44,444 nucleotides of DNA from Chloroflexota bacterium (GTDB taxonomy: Bacteria > Chloroflexota > Ktedonobacteria > Ktedonobacterales > Ktedonobacteraceae): positions 1 through 44,444 of the forward strand of contig CADDZH010000034.1 in the NCBI GenBank assembly GCA_902812455.1. Reading direction: 5' to 3'. Positions 41,624 through 44,444 of the stretch are shown piece after piece. Position numbers and translations under genes: made by a program. Position 1 is the first letter of the stretch; the number at the start of each line of letters is the position of its first letter. Under the pieces are notes generated by a model. The model was given only the letters and a program-made list of their open reading frames with translations. It searched no databases and was not told the origin of the DNA.

Positions 41624-41642
41624 ATGCTATACTCTATAGCAT
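41624..41642. promoter_or_regulatory. perfect 19-base dyad: back-to-back extended -10 boxes
   Basis: ATGCTATA-CTC-TATAGCAT. On the plus strand it contains TGC-TATACT (TATACT 41628-41633) for the oxidoreductase; on the minus strand TGC-TATAGA (41639-41634) for the deaminase. Leaders would be about 48 and 40 bases. An operator role for the palindrome is the alternative or an addition. Confidence 0.55.
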
Positions 41643-41687
41643 ACTTGATGCAGGGCATTTCATCTAACAGAACAGGAGATGCAATCT

Positions 41688-42572
41688 ATGCCAATCGCTG
41701 ATTTTGGCCTGATGCTCCAGCCATCACCACTCAACTTCCCGAATAGCGAGCTGTTCGACCACAACCGCCGCTTAATCCATGCCCTTGCGCCAGGTTTTAC
41801 GACGTTGTGGGCCGAGGATCACCTGGAATGGGGTGAGGAAGCTACTATCGAATGCTTCACCACGCTGACCTATTTCGCAGCCGAATTTCCGCAATACCGC
41901 GTAGGCTCGCTTGTCCTCAGCCAGTCTTATCGCAATCCCGCGCTGCTGGCAAAAATGGCGGCCAATCTCCAGGCCATGTCGGGAGGCCGCCTGATCCTGG
42001 GCATCGGCGCAGGCTGGAAAGAAGAAGAATATCGCATGTATGGCTACCCTTTCCCTGATGCCAGGACGCGAGTGGAAGAGCTAGAAGAAGCTGTGATCAT
42101 TCTCAAGTCTATGTGGACATCTTCGCCTGCAACCTTTCATGGCAAGCATTATCACATCGAGGATGCCTACTGCGTGCCGCGACCCGATCCTCCTATTCCG
42201 CTGCTTATCGGGGGCGGCGGCGAGCAACGCACGCTCGGCGTTGTTGCTCGCTATGCCGATTGGTACAATTTCAATTCCGCCCCACTTGAGGAGTATGCTC
42301 ACAAAGTATCGGTGCTTAAAGAACATTGCCGGAAGATAGGGCGCGCCCCCTCTGAAATAAAGTTGACCTATCTGGGCACGGTTAGCGTCTCAGAAGACCC
42401 GGCCAAAGTTGTGCGCAACCCAAACAAGCATTTCGTGGCGGGCAATGCCGCCGAAGTGATCCACGAACTGGAGCAGTTCTGTGCAATCGGCGTCACACAT
42501 TTTATGTTCCGCTTCCTGGATATCGAGACGCTAGAGTATTTTGGCAAGGCCGTGATTCCGCATTTCACATGA
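41688..42572 (+). CDS. LLM-class flavin-dependent oxidoreductase, probably F420-dependent
   Basis: The 294-residue bacterial luciferase-like TIM barrel protein shows DFGLMLQPSPL, TTLWAEDHLEWG, LVLSQSYRNPALLAKMAANLQAMSGGRLILGIGAGWKEEEYRMYG and RTRVEELEEAVIILKSMW. These features place it in the F420-dependent group rather than FMN/NADH monooxygenases. AGGAG lies 9 bases before ATG 41688; the ATG at 41679 has no spaced RBS. F420 use is consistent with the cof genes 3-6 kb away but is inferred from the group. The substrate is unknown; relatives reduce or oxidise glucose-6-phosphate, nitro compounds or plant metabolites. Confidence 0.9.
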   Translation: MPIADFGLMLQPSPLNFPNSELFDHNRRLIHALAPGFTTLWAEDHLEWGEEATIECFTTLTYFAAEFPQYRVGSLVLSQSYRNPALLAKMAANLQAMSGGRLILGIGAGWKEEEYRMYGYPFPDARTRVEELEEAVIILKSMWTSSPATFHGKHYHIEDAYCVPRPDPPIPLLIGGGGEQRTLGVVARYADWYNFNSAPLEEYAHKVSVLKEHCRKIGRAPSEIKLTYLGTVSVSEDPAKVVRNPNKHFVAGNAAEVIHELEQFCAIGVTHFMFRFLDIETLEYFGKAVIPHFT

Positions 42573-42609
42573 TAGTTCATAGGATGGGTCGCTTGCGCCG
42601 ATTCGCTCC

Positions 42610-42644
42610 TTCTCATGACAAGTAAGACTCAAATGTGCTATAGT
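42610..42644 (+). promoter_or_regulatory. moaA promoter with element shared with the molybdenum hydroxylase operon
   Basis: TTCTCATGACAAG (42610-42622), with ATGACA as -35, 18-base spacer and extended -10 TGC-TATAGT (42636-42644). The 13-base element and its distance from TGCTA are identical to those at 6246-6258 on the other strand. Confidence 0.6.
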
Positions 42645-42693
42645 TAATTTATACAAGGGAGACAGTTCTCAATATTTGCGAAGAGGCACTACC

Positions 42694-43689
42694 ATGGAAC
42701 CACTCGTTGATAGCTACGGGCGACGCATCAAAAGCATGCGCATCTCAATTACCGACAAATGCCAGTTCCGCTGCACATACTGCATGCCCGCGGAAGGCTT
42801 ACCCTGGCTCAAAAAGGCCGAGATTCTTTCATACGAAGAGATCGAGCGCATAGCTCGTGTTGCCGTGAATATAGGAATAGAACAAATCCGGCTCACAGGG
42901 GGCGAGCCATTAGTGCGGCGCGACGTGCCGGAACTTGTCCGCAAACTGCGCCAGATCGAGGGCTTAAAAAGCCTGAGCCTGACCACCAATGGCGTACTTT
43001 TGAAGCAACTGGCGGGGCCGCTGGCAGAGGCAGGGCTAACGAGGATCAATGTGAGCCTGGATTCACTCGTTCCTGAGAAGTTCGCCCAATTGACGCGGCG
43101 CGATCAACTCCACCGGGTATTGGAAGGGCTGGAAGAACTCGAAAAGTATCCCAGCATTCATCCCATCAAAATCAATGCCGTGGCTATGCGCGGCTATACT
43201 GAAGAAGAGGTGCTCAGTTTTGCAGAATTCGCACGGCGCAAAGCCTATGTTGTGCGCTGGATCGAATTTATGCCGCTCGACGCTGATCAGATCTGGCGCA
43301 AAGAGGACATCCTGACTGGAGCAGAAATCAAAGCCATCATCGAGGCTGAATATGGCACCCTCGTACCAATAACTGGTGGTGATCCCTCAGAAACAGCACG
43401 TCGTTACACATTCAGCGACGGCATAGGCGAGGTCGGCTTTATCAATCCGGTGAGCGAGCCGTTCTGCGCTAGCTGTGATCGCATTCGCTTGACAGCAGAC
43501 GGGCAACTACGCACCTGCCTGTTTGCCACCGAAGAGACCGACCTGCGCTCTGTTGTGCGCTCCGGCGCATCAGATGATGTTCTGGCAGAGACGATCCGCC
43601 GCGCAGTATGGAACAAGGAGCTCAAGCACTATATCGGTGATAAGCGGTTCCGGCGAGCAAATCGCAGCATGTCTATGATCGGCGGCTAG
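42694..43689 (+). CDS. moaA: GTP 3',8-cyclase (molybdenum cofactor biosynthesis protein A)
   Basis: The 331-residue radical-SAM enzyme starts the molybdopterin pathway by rearranging GTP. The first 4Fe-4S cluster motif CQFRCTYC has the CxxxCxxC spacing; the second cluster is formed by PFCASCDRIRLTADGQLRTCLF. IRLTGGEPLVRRD is the SAM-contact segment and the C-terminus ends in the Gly-Gly pair needed for activity. GAGG lies 7 bases before ATG 42694; the upstream in-frame start at 42676 is less well spaced. It has its own promoter. It supplies cofactor for the molybdenum hydroxylase at 3849-6170 and probably for other enzymes. Confidence 0.95.
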   Translation: MEPLVDSYGRRIKSMRISITDKCQFRCTYCMPAEGLPWLKKAEILSYEEIERIARVAVNIGIEQIRLTGGEPLVRRDVPELVRKLRQIEGLKSLSLTTNGVLLKQLAGPLAEAGLTRINVSLDSLVPEKFAQLTRRDQLHRVLEGLEELEKYPSIHPIKINAVAMRGYTEEEVLSFAEFARRKAYVVRWIEFMPLDADQIWRKEDILTGAEIKAIIEAEYGTLVPITGGDPSETARRYTFSDGIGEVGFINPVSEPFCASCDRIRLTADGQLRTCLFATEETDLRSVVRSGASDDVLAETIRRAVWNKELKHYIGDKRFRRANRSMSMIGG

Positions 43690-43894
43690 CAAGCGAGAAG
43701 CTATGAGACGAGCATTTGAGCCAATAGCGTGTTACTCGTCAACGATAGTGTACAAGATCACTTACAAAGAGAGTTACTAGAAAACAGGATATTCGTTGTT
43801 ATAGTCAAATAGACCGTCGCAGGGAGATCCAGGTATACTTCTCAGGTAGAAAGGACTGGAGGGTACCTTAGCATAAAACCGGAAAGAGGGCCAC

Positions 43895-44104
43895 GTGGTA
43901 CAAGACGAAACGGATTTGCTGACCGTACGTGAAGTAGCAAAACAACTGCGGGTAGATGACACCACTGTGCGACGTTGGATTAAAACTGGTATCCTCGAGG
44001 CGATCACCCTCCCCCACCGTGGAACACGCCAGGCATATCGTATCCGTCGCTCCACCTTGAAGGCGCTGCTGGAACCTTCTCAACAGCCGGCAAATTCCCA
44101 ATAA
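43895..44104 (+). CDS. small MerR/excisionase-type helix-turn-helix protein
   Basis: The 69-residue protein is a single winged HTH: LTVREVAKQLRVDDTTVRRWIKTGILEAITLPHRGTRQAYRIRRSTLKALLE. The DDTTVRRWIKTG segment is the recognition helix and the RIRRSTLKALL end the usual C-terminal helix. Such proteins are called BldC-like, excisionase or AlpA-like, and act as DNA-binding regulators. GAGGG lies before GTG 43895. It has no neighbouring integrase, so a phage excisionase role is unlikely. The target is unknown. Confidence 0.85.
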   Translation: MVQDETDLLTVREVAKQLRVDDTTVRRWIKTGILEAITLPHRGTRQAYRIRRSTLKALLEPSQQPANSQ

Positions 44105-44162
44105 GCTCCAGTTCAGCAAATCAGCAGTATGCATTTCGTGGTCAGTGGTTAAGGAAACAGGT

Positions 44163-44444
44163 GTGTCTACTATTGACATCGAGAAGCTCTTTCACGAACT
44201 CAACGGGGACGAAAACTCAGGCTTTCCCACAATTCATTCTCCAGTTCATTACTCTCCAGGTGGCGTCGCCTACTTGATCAGGCCTGGAGTAGTCACGCTG
44301 TCGCGCCCGCATGTTCACATCGCAGGGCTGGCCGGTTTCCTGGAAGGCTTCGATCCTGCATTGCACTTCTCTGAGTACCTGGATGATCCGGTACAACTGC
44401 CTGACGGCGCCCAGCTCTGCAAAGTTGCAGGGCAAGTCTGCTAC
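44163..44444 (+). CDS. thyX: probable flavin-dependent thymidylate synthase (ThyX), N-terminal part, truncated by the window end
   Basis: An open frame starts at GTG 44163, with AAGGA 6 bases upstream, and runs off the window. It reads VSTIDIEKLFHELNGDENSG, then PVHYSPGGVAYLIRPGVVTL, FLEGFDPALHFSEYLDD and LPDGAQLCKVAGQVCY. The end resembles the ThyX segment in which a Gln-Leu precedes K.AGQ(L/V)CY, just before the conserved motif region. ThyX makes dTMP from dUMP with FAD and methylene-tetrahydrofolate. Only the N-terminal 94 codons are visible, so the call rests on this partial similarity recalled from memory. Confidence 0.6.
   Translation, partial: MSTIDIEKLFHELNGDENSGFPTIHSPVHYSPGGVAYLIRPGVVTLSRPHVHIAGLAGFLEGFDPALHFSEYLDDPVQLPDGAQLCKVAGQVCY

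Noticed and set aside
43777..44055. Minus-strand ORFs over the small HTH gene
   Set aside because: No RBS, Arg/Ser-rich shadow composition; the HTH gene on the plus strand is canonical.
44217..44435. Minus-strand ORF of 72 residues near the window end
   Set aside because: The plus-strand frame from 44163 has an RBS and ThyX-like text, so the minus frame is its shadow.

Overview
The window reads as a soil bacterium of the phylum Chloroflexota, most likely class Ktedonobacteria. This is inferred from gene content (coenzyme F420 synthesis genes, many GT4 glycosyltransferases, sulfotransferases, a GSI-beta glutamine synthetase, a short MerR-like HTH protein) and from dense interspersed palindromic repeats. 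There are no rRNA or tRNA genes, no CRISPR array and no transposase. About 36 protein genes are supported, most in tightly packed operons.

Layout. Positions 225-6170 (minus): five-gene operon with a molybdenum hydroxylase large subunit, a HEAT-repeat protein, a GalB-type hydratase, an RraA/GalC-type aldolase and a LigB-type extradiol dioxygenase. The set fits hydroxylation and meta-cleavage of a gallate- or protocatechuate-like aromatic. Positions 6311-12899: metY, a beta-lactamase-fold serine hydrolase, a CoA-binding protein, a lipoprotein with a duplicated domain, and glnA. Positions 13075-16303: a stand-alone adenylation-carrier (A-PCP) NRPS protein divergent from an orphan NarL-type response regulator. 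Positions 16827-28111 (minus): surface polysaccharide operon with GT4 enzymes, a flippase with a repeat tail, a methyltransferase, a DUF1616 protein, a GT-C-like membrane protein and two paralogous sulfotransferases. Positions 28357-34538: a further GT4, a GH5 hydrolase, a PatA/LpxL-like acyltransferase, a large secreted protein and a GT2. Positions 35083-39055 (minus): F420 cluster cofE, FbiB-C-like nitroreductase, cofD, SDR, cofC. Positions 39315-44444: PAP2 phosphatase, Gfo/Idh/MocA oxidoreductase, nucleoside deaminase, luciferase-like (probably F420-dependent) oxidoreductase, moaA, a small HTH protein and the 5' end of a probable thyX.

Signals not explained by the genes. (1) The molybdenum hydroxylase operon and moaA carry an identical 13-base sequence at the same distance from their -10 boxes, which suggests co-regulation of a molybdoenzyme and its cofactor pathway. 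(2) A second promoter class (TTTATGGTTG, 17-18 bases, TGCTA) precedes the response regulator, the sulfotransferase-led polysaccharide operon and the GT2; variants precede two more genes of the surface region. (3) A family of intergenic hairpins keeps a 5' TGTAG and often a CTTGTG loop while both stem arms change together. (4) The flippase ends in a 21-residue tandem repeat, and a fragment of another glycosyltransferase start is fossilised inside the polysaccharide operon. These are readings of sequence only; no searches were run.
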